From Monarcha castaneiventris obscurior (lineage: Eukaryota > Chordata > Aves > Passeriformes > Monarchidae), in NCBI GenBank assembly GCA_026261815.1, contig JAMPIT010000174.1, positions 682,001-746,000 of the forward strand: DNA of 64,000 nt, written 5' to 3'. Below the pieces are notes generated by a model. That model was not told the origin of the DNA. It ran no database searches and saw only the letters and a program-made list of their open reading frames with translations. The position numbers and the translations under genes were made by a program. The first letter of the stretch is position 1, and each line of letters starts with the position of its first letter. Of the stretch, positions 11,901-23,875 are shown piece after piece.

Positions 11901-13928
11901 GAGGGCATGTGCCCATGCAGATGAGTGGCATTCCGGTTCAACACCTTTACATTTCAGCAACACATCTAAGATGATTCCACAAGCAAGAGCCAAAGCAGTC
12001 TGGCAACAGTCCTGATAAGGAATTCTCACTATGTGTCCTTTACACCTTTTTTTTTTAATCTGTGTTGGGTCTTAAGAACTTTGCCTAAAGGGCTGTCTTA
12101 TATTAGCAGCCATTCTACTCCAGACCCCGGCTGGGCACCCTGCACCACTTTCCCTCTCCTGCCACAGCGTCTCTGAGCAGGCTGCAGTAGATCTCCCTCC
12201 TTAGAGCCATCTGAGTTGGCCCCTCCAGCCATGAGTAGAAATGCAAGAGTATGAAGAAAAAAGTATGCAAGAGTAGAGAAGACAGAGGGTGCCCTGCATC
12301 TGTTTGTTTTGTCAAGACCTTTAGTGGTGTCCAAACTACCAAATCAGGCTGAATGCTGATAGTTCAAGAGTTTTGCAGGTTTTAGGCACAGCAGCTGAGC
12401 CCTTAATATGTGTTTGGGCTGCAGCACAATTTAAGAACAGAAATGCTGTGATTATCCTGTCATGCTCCTTAGAATCAATAGCTGCAAATCAAACTATTTA
12501 AATTTTTTCTCCTGGCCTGTGAAGGGATGATACTCTGGGTGCATGAAATATTGTAGGTTACCATTAATTTCTAAACCTACAGTGGATTTTTTGCAAAAAT
12601 CACGGCTCTAAAATGAAAAACAAAGTATTTTAGCCCATCCATGTTTTTAACTTCTAAAGTAATGTTTTGGCATTAGAACATAATAGATTTTGGGATAGTT
12701 AACTACATTTGGAAAGAAATGTAAAATACTACAGCTACCACAATTGCATTAACTCAGCCACACTGTACATATGTGACTCCTGTCATCATGAATGGATGCA
12801 AAAAAGAGGGACTTGCTCTCATTTCCAGCAGTGCCTGGTGCCTGGTGTGGCCCATGGCAGCCGAGAAGTTGAAGCACCAAGGCCTCTGGAACAGTCCTGG
12901 ACTGACTGCTACTCTCTCATTAGGGCACACAAAGACAGAAACGTTGCACATGAGCAACTGTTTAAAAAATGCAGTTGCTAATGGTGATCTAAGGCAGCAC
13001 AGGAATCTGTGGCACAGCTTGGACCTGAAATTTAGCTGGTTGAGCTCCCTGCATGGTCAGATTACTGTTCATTACAAATTGGACTAAAGTGTGTACCATC
13101 AAAGACCTTTTTATTTTTATTTTTTAATTTCCTCGGTTCTTTGCATTTTGGTTCACAATATTTATATTTTAATATCTGAAGCCTTGATAGTTTAATAACA
13201 ACATAAATTAATCACTGAGTTTTTCTATCAGGCTATCCTATCTGAAACAAATAAAATCCTATCTGAACAAATAATCTCTGAAGCACTAAACTAAACAGAA
13301 TAGAAATAGAAGGAAATACCTTGGAACTACTGCACAAGCTCCATTTTTACTGAAGTTAGTGGTGTTTTTAATGAGTAGATTTTCTTTCTAAAGAACTAAA
13401 AAAGTCCGAAGGATTGCTCAGACTAATTTCAGAAGGTCTAAAATTACAAAGATTCTACAGAAGCAAGCAGCATTAGAAGCCACTCTTCAAAAAAAAAGAA
13501 CCAAACAAAATAAAATCAAAAAACCAACCAAACAAAAACCCCCCCAAAACCAAAAACTAAAGGTTCCCAAAAAACCTAATAGAAACAAAGCCTTCTTATT
13601 GACCTGGAGTTTCACAGATTTTTCCTCTTGCTGCCATTGTGCAATGCTTTCTTTGGGGAAAAAAAGAGTGATGGCAGGAGGGAGAGAGAAAGGAGGGGGG
13701 AAAAACTATAATGAAAAGATTGACATTACTTCTTGGAATTGGTACCCGTGCATTCACATTAAATTGAGTTTGTCCTATGAATGACAAGATAACTTTTAAA
13801 AGGATTGTTATTCACTAAATGACAATACTAAGAAAATTAACATCACTGCTCTTTTGTTTTATGTTAGAAGAGCTCTCCATGATTTGAATTGTCTTTCTGG
13901 GCTTGATTTCATCTTCTAGTCTATATAG
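8929..13928. other. Non-coding DNA between CR1 copies
   Basis: I recognise no exon or RNA gene. Frames of about 100-113 codons at 9019-9327, 9748-10089 and 12773-13087 have no recognised domains and look like chance. A low-complexity A/C-rich stretch lies at 13490-13560. Confidence 0.5.
13490..13560. repeat. Low-complexity A/C-rich tract
   Basis: About 70 bases made almost only of A and C, with repeated AACCAAACA-type words and a C run. It is simple sequence, with no coding or RNA signal. Confidence 0.75.
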
Positions 13929-14338
13929 TCAGAGAATCATTTAGGTTGGAGAATACCACCAAGATCAAGTCCAACCCTTAAACCAGCATTACCAAATCTG
14001 CCATTAAACCATGTACCTAAACACCACGTCTACACTTTTTATAAAGACTTTAATGGTGACTCAACCACTTCCCTGGGCAGCCTGTTCCAATGCTTGACAA
14101 CCCTTTCTGTGAAGAAATTTTCCCTTGTATCCAGCTTAAATCTCCCCTGGTGTAACTTGAGGCCATTTCCCCTCATCTTATCACTTGTTACTTAGGAGAA
14201 GAGACTGACCCCCACTTCAGCACAACCTCCTTTCAGGTAGTTGCAGAGCATGATAATGTCTCCCTTGTGCCTTCTTTTCTCCAAGTTAAACAACCTCAGC
14301 TCCCTCAGCCACTCTTCACAAGACTTATGCTCTACAGC
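13929..14338 (-). mobile_element. CR1 LINE 3' end, minus strand
   Basis: The plus strand reads as the antisense of a CR1 3' end. It begins with AGAGAATCATTTAGGTTGGA, then CCCTGGGCAGCCTGTTCCAA, CATTTCCCCTCATCTTATC and CAACCTCAGCTCCCTCAGCC in the expected order. About 410 bases remain. There is no reverse transcriptase frame, so this is a heavily 5'-truncated dead copy. The 3' terminal repeat of the element is at the low-coordinate side. Confidence 0.93.
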
Positions 14339-17300
14339 CTATGTATTACTGTGTCAGAGCAGGTAAGAATGTCTGACTTTATATATCATTTCTGTAGCTA
14401 GTCAGATATTAACTGGAATCTGCCTGCCTTGGGGGACTGGTTGTAGTTTTATTTTGCTGCTGCCGGTAGCTTAAATTCAGCCCAGGACTTAGAGACTGAT
14501 GCAAATGCCATTGAATACCCACTCTCTCAGAACCTGGAGAAGGCAACATGTTTTAGGTTCAAACCAAGCACCACTCCAGTCCAGCATTCCTGTATCCAAA
14601 GGGAAGGTGCACACTTGATGAGGATGCTCAAATAAAATACGGTTCAGGACTACTGTTGCTAATGACTGAAAGTGATGACTATCTTCCAAGAGTAATCACA
14701 TCTTTCTATGAGGTGAACAGATTTCATTCTAGCCTCTAACAGGCAGATACCAAAGGGATAAGGGAGGACACTGAAATGCCCTCCTAGCCCTGTGGGCAAT
14801 GCTTGCTTGATTAAACTGGGATTGAAAGGACAAAGTGGTACATAGTAGTTCAAAATGGGGTTGCACCAGTTCAAACAGCAGGTTAAAAATGTTCCTTCAC
14901 AAGGTTTCAAGCGCATCTTCTTCTCATCACTTTAAATCTGTTTGTAAGATAGTGACTGGGTGATAATGAATGCTATCCATTTACTGCGCTTGCTGAATAT
15001 ATTGATTAATTGTGCACAACGCTTTGAAGATAAAGCACTGTGTTGTTAATAAACACAGTCTAATGATTCTCTCCTGGTTTTTTTAGCACTTCTCTTACTT
15101 TGTCCAAGGTGTAAATACCTTACTGCAGCTACTGGCAGCCAGGCTGGCCAGCTGCATGGGCCACATGCTGATTTCAGCTGAAGGCTTTCACATTAATTGT
15201 TCAGTGGCTGTTCCCCTCCATTGCCAACACACCGGGCTGTCTCCTGTTGCTGTTTCCTTGCTTGCTTGTTGGGGGGCAGGATAAGGGAATTTCCATGATT
15301 TCTGCTGAAAAGGGCACATCCTTTGCAGCCGGCTGCCATTTCCCCCTGCCTAATACACAAAGAAGGGAGCCAACAGGAGCACAGCTGCTTTCATTGGCTG
15401 CTAACCGTGTTTGAGTGGAACAAAATTACCAAACGAGAAGAAACATTAGTTTCCTCTTCACTCTCCTCACCCTGCCGCAGAGTAATGTTAAGGGGACAAT
15501 TTTCTTTGCGGAAAGAAAAAACTTCTCCCAGCCACAGGAGTGTGACAGAAGAGGCTGCTGAAATCAGCTGTGAGCACAGATTGATAGGTTTTACACACTT
15601 AAAGAGAACTTTCATTTCGTTTTCTTTCTTGGACTCCTGCAGCACGTTTTGAAAATACAATGAATATTACTTTCGCATGTAACTGCAGGCATGCACCACT
15701 TTAAAGGCATTCGGAGGCAGGCAAAGCACCACAGGAAAATAAAGAGGCAATGGGCTTAGCTGCTAACACCAGCTCTCAGTGAGAATTAAACCTTCTTCTG
15801 CAAGGCACCCGTGTCAGCCTCACCTGGGTTAAGAGAGCTGCTCCATTAGGTGATAGAAACACCGAGCTCGTGGGAACTCACCTTGCCAACAATTGTACAC
15901 GAGCTTCATTTTAAACATATGAAAATACTCCCATTTGGGCTATCAATATGCACAGACCTAACAAAGGGCTGCAAACGTGGCCGTGAGAGCAAGACCTGAG
16001 GGCAAAGCTCCTACCAGTCACCCCAGGGGACCAAGGCTGCAGGAGTTCTCAGTGGGTCACATATCTCAAACATTCAGAGAGAAACAAGGTTTTGGTTGCA
16101 GGCTGTTGCTGTTGTGAGTTCTCAAAGCAGCTGAAAATGAAGCAAAGTATCTCCTTCACTTCGTGTAATACATACAACAGTATTTTGATACAAAATTATC
16201 AAAACTAGTCATCTCTGCAGCTAATCCTATGGCTCTTTTTCAGTGCCTAAAACCATGACAACAACTATATATGAGCCCTTTCCCATATCTGAAATGTACC
16301 TAAATCTCTCTTTTGTTTCAATCCCTTCATGCTTACCAGCCTCACTGATGACACATTTTTCCTTTAGGACACCAGTTTGGCTACTTCTACCTATATACAT
16401 ATTTTCAATAAAATTTCCAGGATTTCAATATTTTAAAAACCTGAAATTAGGACATGGTTCCAAATTTGTTATGGGGGAAGAGATAAAAATCCAAACCGTC
16501 ATTTCATAAGTCTTATTTTCTTAGGAAAACATGGCACAAATGTATGTCAAACTACAAAAACTGCTAAAGGATTGAGGAGCAGATATAGTACATAAACTTT
16601 TTCTTTTTTACACTTCTTTGCCAAACTAGATTTAAATGTGTTCTACAGTAATACTTATCATAAGCCTGTAATACAGCACCATGATCCATGGCAGTAACCA
16701 TTTTGAATAAGCTGCTATTAACACACAGAAGTCATCTGTCTGTTGCAATTCCATCAAACTATTCTGTTCTGAGGTCAAAAATGTTTTTCCCCTATCCATC
16801 TGCTGCAGTTTCAGGGATTCATTGAATAAAGAAGACAAAAATTTTAAATACTGAGCAAATCTATTTTAAGAAATATATTTATCACAAATCTAATGTGTTG
16901 GGTGACTAATAACATACATGTGTGTACTGCGCTTGCCAAAAAACATCAACATTTCCAAATAGTTACCACATTTACAATTAAAATAATGCATTTGCCAAAT
17001 GTTTGCTTGTTTTTCTTTGTTTTATTCAAATTATGATTTCTCTTCTGTTCCAAGTGCAGAACAAAATTTCCCGGGTATCAGAAGCAAAACATTAGAGAGA
17101 GATTCTAATGTCTGATAGAGCCTCATTCAGCTTTCAGCTATACAATATTGCTTAGATTGTATCAGGCTTGTCATTGTTGTAGGAGGCCCAACAGCACCCT
17201 AACAAGGAAAACTGAAATGAGGCTTTAAATTTTGCCTCTTACAAGTCTCTTGCTTGTCAGTTGCAATTGTCCAGCCATTTCTCATGTTGCCTGATTTCTG

Positions 17301-19280
17301 GCTTGTGCTGCCCCTCCTGCTGCCTCTGTCCTTCTGTAAGCGGTGGAGGCAGGAGAGGCAGGTGGCAGCAGGAGTTCACACTCACAGCACTCTCATGCCC
17401 CATGGTAACTGGTGTGCAGAAAGCTTAACATGTGAATGCTCCTACTGCCTTATTGACTTCTGCTCTGAGGCTGGGCCAGGGAGTGGAATCTTACAGAAAA
17501 ACAGATGATCAAAGAAGGATTAAAACTGCATTGCCTTTTTGTAACCATCTCATTCTTAAGCCTCCCACCTACTTCAAGTACAGACAGCTGCAACTTCAGT
17601 GGAATGTAGAAATGAAAGTCAAGTATTGTTAAAACCACAGATTTCAGAAGAGAAAACACAAATTAAGCACCTAGTGATTGCTTCCCATGACGTTTTTCCC
17701 GTCTAACAGCAAAGAGGGATGTTGAGGCTTACCCAGTGGTTGATCTAGTGGTCTACTGCCTGCATGTTCCTTTCTCTCATCCCATTCCAATCCCATTCCA
17801 ATGAGCCACTGTTAGCACCATCCTGACATGGTGGTAAACCTGCTCAGGGAGCAATATCATCAGGCATTCTGGAAGCAGAAAAAGTATATCTCTTTTTCTT
17901 GTTATTTTCTGATCATTGGCTCCCAAAAGAGGCTTATTTTTGGGGGTCAGATATGTACCAAACTGGACCAAGATGCTGGGGAATTATATGGCCAGAATCA
18001 GGGAAGGGGATGGGAGCCATCAATCATTAAAGAGAACCTTAGACCAGCTAGTTATGGTGTGAAACCCCTCTTGAAGAAATTAATTATCAAGGACATGTTA
18101 CAAGGGGAAGGACAGTAAAACAGAGGGGCTAGGTGTTCATTAATCATCATTTGCTACTTTCAGCATTCATTTCCTCACTTCCATGTATCACCATGCTGAG
18201 AGAATGGCTTGGGAGAGGTGCCAAAGGCAGCAGAAATGTAGTTAGAGTGAAGATTTGGGAGACAGGAGTTCCCAGCTATAAGCTCCAGTTGCTGCTTTAG
18301 TATGCCTCTAGATGAACAGTCTCCAGACCCAATCCCCCCGCTCAGGCTCTGAGCTGTTAGGTGAGAGATGGCTGCCCCAGGAGTCACATCATGGGGTTAG
18401 GGTTGCATTGACGGTGTTTTAGTTTGGCCACTGGGCAGCTATGTAGGACTTGGCTTAATTTCAACATGTAAAAGAGGTATACCTTTTTGTTTAGTTAGGT
18501 CTCTATGTTTGGCTATTTTTTCTAACGAAAGTGAAGTTTATCCTGCTGGACACTTATTTTGCTAGTTCATTTAAGTTATATTTTACTACTTTTATATCAT
18601 TTTCTTCCTCAGAGAAAGAAGGCTAAGTGCAAAACAAAACAAATCCAGCAAGACTAAATAACATCTTCAGGTACTATAACATTGGCATAGGTCATCTAAT
18701 CATTGTAGACTTTACCCTCACTGCATATTTTATAAGCAAACCCATCTACCCAGCTCCACACTCCCCTTACCAGCATGGTTCAATTCTTCTCCATTTCAGT
18801 GCACCTTTTTCCCAAGGCCCTTTCTGCTCAGACTTCCAAGTTTCATATAGTAGCAGTACAACTTGCAGAGCAATAGAGACAACCTTTTCACTGTATTCAC
18901 CACCAGCAAGGGCTCGGCTGAAGGATCAGGGCTACTGTTAAGGACTGCATTTCAGGGATGAAGCTGCCCAGTTACACAAGCCCAAAAAATAATCAGACAC
19001 CTAGAAAATTCAGCCTACCTGAGAAGTTTGAATAAATGGTGAAGAAGTGTAGAATGAAGGCTTAGAGATGGTATAATCACAATTTTCACATACATAAGGG
19101 GTTTTTGTGAGGAGACAAGAACAACCGACCTGCTTTAACATCCTTGTTAACATAAGGGAAAAAGTGTTTCATCTGCTGTAAGGAAGATTCAGATGGGATA
19201 TTAAGATTACAATAACATTTAAGAGGTAGCTAGCCTGCAGAATGCTCAGACCTCCATCAATGGAGATTTTTAGGAGAACA
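14339..19280. other. Non-coding DNA with enhancer-like blocks
   Basis: No gene recognised. A complex, repeat-free stretch at 15100-15560 with raised GC and CCAAT, SOX-like and E-box-like words is listed separately as a possible regulatory element. Other frames, for example 17254-17508, are short with no recognised domain. Confidence 0.45.
15100..15560. promoter_or_regulatory. Possible conserved regulatory block
   Basis: This 460-base stretch has no repeat signature and a higher information content than its AT-rich surroundings. It includes CAGCTG E-boxes, CATTAATTG and ATTAGTTTCC homeodomain-type words, TTCATTGGCTGC (CCAAT box) and a small number of CpGs. Such mixtures are typical of vertebrate non-coding enhancers. 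I have no alignment, so the call is an inference from composition only. A 109-codon frame inside (15323-15652) lacks recognisable features. Confidence 0.2.
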
Positions 19281-19747
19281 TAAAATCATGGAATTATGGA
19301 ATACTTTGGGTTGGAAGGCACCTTGTGAAGCTCATCTAGTCCAACTCCCTATGGTGAGCAGGGACATCTACAACTAGATCAGGTTGCTGACAACCCTGTC
19401 CAGCCTGACCTTGAGTATTTCCAGTGATGGGGCATTGGCCACCTCTCTGGGTAACCTGTACTGGTGTTTCACCACCCTCACCATAAAAAATTCTCTTATA
19501 TCTAATTTAAATCAACCCTCTTTCAGTTTAAAACCATTACCTCTTGTCCTATTGTAACAAGCCCAGTTAAAATGTTTCTCCCCATCTTTCTTATAGGCCT
19601 CCTTCAGGTACTGAAAGGCTGCAATAAGGTCAGCCTGGAGCCATATCTTCGCCAGGCTGAACAACCCCAACTCTCTCAGCCTTTCCTCATGGGAAAGGTC
19701 CTCCAGCCCTCTGATCAACTCCATGATCTCATGATCCAACTTCTCTG
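19281..19747 (-). mobile_element. CR1 LINE 3' end, minus strand
   Basis: The plus strand is antisense CR1. It opens with AAAATCATGGAATTATGGAA (the remains of the terminal 8-base-type repeat) and TTTGGGTTGGAAGGCACC, then CCAACTCCCTATGGTGAGC, ACCCTGTCCAGCCTGACCTT and CAACCCCAACTCTCTCAGCC. About 465 bases are kept with many substitutions. The minus-strand frame at 19512-19739 (GLEDLSHEERLRELGLFSLA) is the usual CR1 reverse transcriptase C-terminal segment. The copy is inactive. Confidence 0.94.
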
Positions 19748-21365
19748 GACAAACAAGTCAAAATTTACCTATAGGTGTAGGTGGTACTGCTCCAGGTCAG
19801 GGGTATGTTCTAAATACCTCAGAGGTCCTTTCTAGCTGGCTGGGTCTGTGAACCTCCATGCGTGAGGTCACACAATAGATGTGGTCCCAGGAGAAAAACC
19901 ACAAGTTCCAGAGGGCCACTGGTAGCAGACTTCTGTATCCAGTGGCGACTCTTCGTGTGGCAAGCCTTGGGAGGAGACCCCACCCTGCAAGAAGAGCTTT
20001 CTTAAAGGAAAGAAGCATTCAGAACTATGTAAAAGGTCACCAAAATCCTGATTTGCCTGAGCCACTGAGCAGGACAGTTCTTTAGTTGATCTGATGTGAC
20101 TGAATTTTGTTCAGCTCTCACAAATTTTATACCAGGCTCTGCAATCTGCTTTCTCAGAGGAGCACCATTTATGCAAGAATTGCTAGAATGAAATATAGCT
20201 ACAGCCTCAACTATTAATTGCATTGGAAATGAAACCCCAGGCTTTCTTACATTGCATGCAGGAAAGGAGTACAAGCACAGACTTGATGCATATATACATG
20301 TGTTTATATACACACACACATAAAACTGAGCCACTGGAAAACTGAGCATCTGTGTTTTGTACGTGCAGAAACCTATACAAACCTTCACAATTCACTTCAG
20401 ATTGCATGAGTTCCAGCTATGTGATGCGCCTGTGATAAACATGAGGTTTATTACATCCTGAGTTATTGTCCACAAGAAAATAACTTAACCTTCTAGTAAA
20501 TTAAAACATGAAAAACCAGACATTTTTAAGACTAATGCATAGACGACATTGAGATTTTACAATATCCTGATGAACTAGAGCTGTTTACTGCATACAAAAG
20601 AAAGCAACTGCACTTTGGCTAGTTCTTTGTTGCATCTCTCTCTGAGGACAAACACCACTTCATTCTGGCCTGAGTCCAAGTGAACCAACCACTTTCATCA
20701 AGAACATTTTTAGATACTTTGACAGAGTGGCAAAGGCACTTCAAATGTGATTAATGGCAATGGGAGATCACACCAAAGGTTAATGCTTTTTCAGCTGTTT
20801 GCCACTGTTCTTAAACCAGAGATTTGGATGCATACTGGCCACCTATTTCACCTACTCATGCAGGGCAGTTTTCATATGGCAGATGAAGATTGCACTGGAG
20901 TTCTGGTAGGCAAATGTAACAGAGATGTGCAGGGTAATTGAAAGTTTATTAGTCCATCTTCATGCTGTTATCTAACCAAAATCCTTCGAGTTGGATGTCC
21001 CAGACCTCAGTACAAACCTCATGATTTATGTATGCCAAAAGCTGCTTTCAGAAACATTCATCCTTTTACCATCTCCCATGAGCATCAAAACATCCAGGAT
21101 GTCTAGCAGGATGCCATGTATATATTTTCCATGTTGCTCACAAGGAAAAGCTGCTTTAGAAAACCCACATGGGGTGGCAAGCAGTGTTAAGGAAGAGAAG
21201 TTTCCTGTTCATTACCCCATTCCATCTCCTCCCTTTGGCAGAAGCAGGTAAGACGTGATTTTTCTACCAATTTCGTTGACATGAAAATAACCACTCTTAG
21301 AATCAGGGCTAATGAGCTAGAAATGTACAAGAACAAAAAAATTGCTCAACACCTTCCAGTGCGGA

Positions 21366-21480
21366 CACTGAAATGCAGCTATTTGACATGCTGAGCTACA
21401 ACAATGGCACATGATTTATTGATTAGTTGCCATTACATGATGGAAGCTCAGCTAGTCATTTAAAATACACATATTATCTT
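21366..21480. promoter_or_regulatory. Possible enhancer block with SOX and homeodomain-type words
   Basis: Contains ACAATGG (SOX core), TTTATTGATTAG (FOX/homeodomain-like), CCATTACATG and TCATTTAAAATAC within about 115 bases, with no repeat signature. This density of short developmental factor motifs is what conserved non-coding elements often show, but AT-rich sequence also yields such words by chance. Confidence 0.18.
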
Positions 21481-22946
21481 GGAAATCTTCCTTTGAATAA
21501 AAAGGTAAAATACAGCTTCTGTTGTAGTAGTCAATACTTTATTTTTGCTTTTTAACTGAAGTGTCATTGATGAATTCTGAAAGGTCTAAATATTTTTAAA
21601 TGACAAATGCTTCTTTAATGCTGTTGTACCATCTTAAACTCCTACTATTTAAGCTGCATTTTAACTGCTATAGTTCAGGCACACTTCAATAGTGTAAACA
21701 CAAAATTTCTGCAATATATTTGGAAAATACTAATCACACAATATCTGAGGTTACTGATGTAAAAAGATGCATTATTTCCAGCACAGGATAGGTAAATCTG
21801 ATTTTCCACTTTTGAACACTGTAATCATGAACTTTTATTTGTAATTGCCTTCCCATAGCCTACCTCTCCATAATAAAATTAGTTCAAATATTAGTAGATA
21901 ATGAGATTCTACTATTTTTTTCTATAATATAAATATATTTATAGAAGCCTGCATGGCAGTTAGCTCATCCCAATAGATGATTTTTCAACCAGTTGAAGGA
22001 TTACCAATACCAACAAGTGTGAGTAAGCAAGGTTGTGGTTAAAATGAATGGCAGAGCAATGGCTTCTGTGCTTTTCCAGGCAATTGCCTTAATCAAAGTT
22101 GGAAATGCTGGTTTGTCTGGTTTATATATATACAGGCGTGTGTGCGTATGTGTGTTTGTGAAGGGCTTATTGAAACAACAAAAGGAAGAGGGAAAAAAAA
22201 AGGGCAGGGCCAAATATTTGTTGTCAATATTTTATATTAATTTTCATTTTACCTACATTTTGAAACACCACTAAAATTCCTAATGAAAATTCTTAAATTT
22301 TTTTTTTAATTAAATTCCTCAGAAAATTCAAGATAGCTTTAAAAAATGTACGCATTGTCTATATGAACCTCTTCATGAAACAAGGATCTTTTAACCAGAC
22401 TCACAATCAGGTGCAGCCAGGGCAATGTCAGAACATCAAGTCTTGACAGCAAGGGCTGCTACTTGTAATAGTTATGCACATGCATATAGATATTGCACAC
22501 ATCCATATAAGGCTTTCTGTGGATTCCACATGAAAATTGTATCCAGAGCCTGCTGCTTTTTTATCTCATACCTTTGTGCAGCAATTTGTATCTGTAAAAA
22601 GTATATGCAAAATGTTTGTTAAGCTAAACAAAAGAAAAATTCTGACTGTGTAGCATTTTGCACAGGGTTTTAAACAAATGTATCAAGTGAGGGTTGGTTA
22701 GGAAATATCAAAACCCACTTGCTCTGGGTGGATCAAATATTTTCTAGTATCAAAGGGAAAAAAATGAAGGGAATCGTGCAATTAACCTTAGATTGTTTTA
22801 CCCTTAAACATTTTTTTTCTGGATTGTTGAAAAATGGACACTGAGAAATCCATCAAGCAAAGAACAACCCCCAATGTATACAAATTGATCTGCTATGTGA
22901 GTTGGTGCAAAGGGCATGAATATCAGGATGTGCACAGTGACATTTC

Positions 22947-23030
22947 ACAAATCTAATAATAACACCTTAGATTTATCTGGCACTTCTTATATAGAAAAAG
23001 TAGATCCCAGGGTGATTTATGGAGTGTAAA
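22947..23030 (+). repeat. Very degraded MIR-like fragment
   Basis: The words AATAATAACACCTTAGATTT, then a TGGCACTTCTTATATAG-type segment and CCAGGGTGATTTATGG, follow in order the MIR-type phrase for 'aataataccttgcatttatatagcacctttca' and 'caaagcgctttaca', with many mismatches. It is short and the match is weak, so a chance resemblance is possible. Confidence 0.28.
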
Positions 23031-23754
23031 AATATAAATATGTATATTTGGGTCATTCCAGTCACTAGCAGAAGATGATGCAGTGCCCTATCCAAACCAG
23101 AGACATCAGATGGAGAGTGAAAAATCCTTATAGATGCTTTGTTTATATCTTTTCCATGAGACAAAACCCATTCAGTTAGTATCCTACTTCTTGTGCTTTT
23201 TGCTTTCCCATTGATGTAAATTTCTTATCAAGGATGGTGGTAGCAGGAGTGCTAGGGCAGGCTGAATCTCATGGTTGCCCAGTACAGCTGATGAATTGCT
23301 GCTTAATGAGGAATAATAATTTCTCCTTTCTTCCCCCTCCCCACCCTTCAGAAGAGAGTTGAGATATGGGACATCCCCAAGCAGGATCTAAGGAGGTTGA
23401 TCAGACGTGTGCATGCAGACAACCAAAATTGCCTGCGCACAGAAAGTGCAATATTCAAAATTTTATAAAGGATCTGATGTTCTTTTTTAGCTGTTTGGGT
23501 TGCTCCCAGGTTATCTCCATGACCACAGGGCAACAACCTTCCTTCCTAAAGACTCAATAATCCATCATCTGACTGTTTATCTGCCCATCAGCCCCTCATA
23601 AAAACGTCAGAACACACTGGCTAGTTGCAAACAAATGAATAAAAGAGGTAGAAAGCTCAAAGATAATTAAGTTCCCAGGGATTTGTGAGCATCAGCGACT
23701 AGAGACTCAAATGAGTTTTGCAGCAGAGAGAGCTGAAGGAGGAGCTGGGCTGTT

Positions 23755-23875
23755 GGGGCTGTGCCCGGCAGCAGCCCGCGGCCCCGGCGGCGCAGGCAGC
23801 CGCGCTGTGCCGGCAGCACGCGGCGCTCCGGACCCGCGGCAGCGCCCGCCCTCGCCGCCGACAGGAGATGGCACA
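23755..23875. promoter_or_regulatory. Small isolated CpG-dense patch
   Basis: Around 120 bases with roughly 20 CpG dinucleotides, including CCGCGGCCCCGGCGGCGCAG and GCGCCCGCCC (Sp1/GC-box type), in otherwise CpG-poor AT-rich DNA. It lies about 2.8 kb upstream of the large CpG island. It could be an alternative promoter or first exon, a distal regulatory element, or the promoter of a non-coding RNA. Overlapping frames on both strands run through it only because GC-rich DNA has few stop codons. No donor site close to consensus was seen on the plus strand just downstream. Confidence 0.4.

Larger units (their letters stand above)
19748..23754. other. AT-rich non-coding DNA
   Basis: No gene recognised. 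Simple alternating TA/TG and CA stretches occur near 20289-20325 and 22123-22160. A weak MIR-like fragment (22947-23030) and an enhancer-like block (21366-21480) are listed separately. The 128-codon minus-strand frame at 20002-20388 has no recognisable domain. Confidence 0.5.
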
